A stretch of DNA of 5,842 bases from Thermotogae bacterium (GTDB lineage: Bacteria > Thermotogota > Thermotogae > Petrotogales > Kosmotogaceae). Both the position numbers and the translations under genes were made by a program. Of the stretch, positions 5,638-5,842 are shown piece after piece. Numbering within the stretch: position 1 is the stretch's first letter; the number at the start of each line of letters is the position of its first letter. The notes beneath the pieces are model-generated. The model was given only the letters and a program-made list of their open reading frames with translations, had not been told where the DNA came from and did not search any database. The stretch spans positions 1 to 5,842 of the forward strand of contig QNAR01000113.1 in NCBI GenBank assembly GCA_003643975.1, read 5' to 3'.

Positions 5638-5842
5638 ATGATAAATCAGCAATCAGCCTGGGGAAAGGTTGCCAATATGCTTCGTGCCAGGTCATTGTGG
5701 ATGCTCTACTATTGTACTGGCTGTGGTGCTATTGAGCTTCCACCTACAATGACATCTAGATTTGACATGGAACGCTTTGGTATAGGTCCCATGGCAACGC
5801 CCAGGCAAGCGGATATACTTTTGATAACCGGCTACTTGAGTA
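5638..5842 (+). CDS. mbxJ: NuoB-like [4Fe-4S] small subunit (MbxJ/MbhJ type), N-terminal part
   Basis: The frame is open from ATG 5638 to the window end, giving 68 residues and running on. Residues 25-44 read YCTGCGAIELPPTMTSRFDM, followed by ERFGIGPMATPRQADILLITG (45-65). This is the N-terminal region of the Oxidored_q6 family (NuoB/Nqo6, small subunits of group 4 hydrogenases). Cys26 and Cys29 are the first two ligands of the proximal 4Fe-4S cluster (N2-like); the remaining cysteines lie beyond the window. The spacing is CxxC, unlike the tandem CC of NuoB. The following AIELPPTMTSRFDxERFG is closer to the complex I pattern (AIEMM...RYDxxRFG) than to the CNGCDIE pattern of Ech/Mbh hydrogenases. 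I infer an Mbx-like J subunit. It would pass electrons from the N subunit to the catalytic site at the J/L interface on the cytoplasmic side of the NuoH-like anchor. Confidence 0.93.
   Translation, partial: MINQQSAWGKVANMLRARSLWMLYYCTGCGAIELPPTMTSRFDMERFGIGPMATPRQADILLITGYLS

Noticed and set aside
1..5842. A bacterial Mrp Na+/H+ antiporter operon on its own, or respiratory complex I
   Set aside because: A plain Mrp operon has no NuoH and NuoB-like genes. Complex I operons do not contain MnhB, MnhG and MbhD/E-type subunits. The mixture is characteristic of Mbh/Mbx complexes.
1..5842. Thermococcales (archaeal) origin
   Set aside because: The complex type is famous from Pyrococcus, but arginine is encoded by many CGN codons alongside AGR, and the style of the junctions fits a bacterium such as Thermotogota. 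This is not proof; a protein similarity search would settle it.

Overview
This window is the middle of one long, tightly packed operon, read entirely on the + strand. It encodes the membrane arm of a multisubunit respiratory complex of the Mbh/Mbx (Mbs) family. These complexes combine an Mrp-type cation/proton antiporter module with a complex I / group 4 [NiFe]-hydrogenase-like module. Every gene is coding on +, and about 99% of the window is coding. No tRNA, rRNA, mobile element, CRISPR array, stand-alone promoter or terminator was seen. The operon starts upstream of base 1 and continues beyond base 5842.

Layout: 1-147 is the C-terminal end of an MrpG/MbhC-like subunit. 144-386 is an MbhD-like (DUF4040) subunit. 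383-1135 is a single protein joining an MbhE-like N-terminal part to an MnhB/MbhF-like C-terminal part. 1132-1473 is an MrpC/NuoK-like subunit. 1470-2900 is an MrpD/MbhH-like antiporter subunit. 2901-4736 is a second, longer antiporter-like subunit (H'-type) with a C-terminal tail. 4742-5632 is a NuoH/MbhM-like subunit. 5638 to the end is the start of a NuoB-like [4Fe-4S] small subunit (J-type). The order C-D-(E)F-G-H-H'-M-J, with two large pump subunits and M before J, matches the archaeal mbx (mbs) operon (A B C D F G H H' M J K L N). It does not match mbh, which has one H followed by I-J-K-L-M-N.

How it would work: in this family, reduced ferredoxin delivers electrons through the N, J and L subunits. 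Redox energy passes through the M subunit into the H'/H/G/D/E/F membrane arm, which moves H+ and probably exchanges Na+ across the cytoplasmic membrane. The terminal acceptor (protons in Mbh, sulfane sulfur in Mbs/Mbx) is decided mainly by the L subunit, which is outside this window, so it cannot be settled here.

Organism: the DNA is moderately AT-rich, with strong GGAGGTGA-type Shine-Dalgarno sites and start/stop overlaps. Arginine codons are a mixture of CGN and AGR, unlike the AGR-dominated usage of Thermococcales. This suggests an anaerobic fermentative bacterium, most plausibly a member of the Thermotogota (Kosmotoga/Mesotoga-like). That assignment is an inference of moderate confidence.
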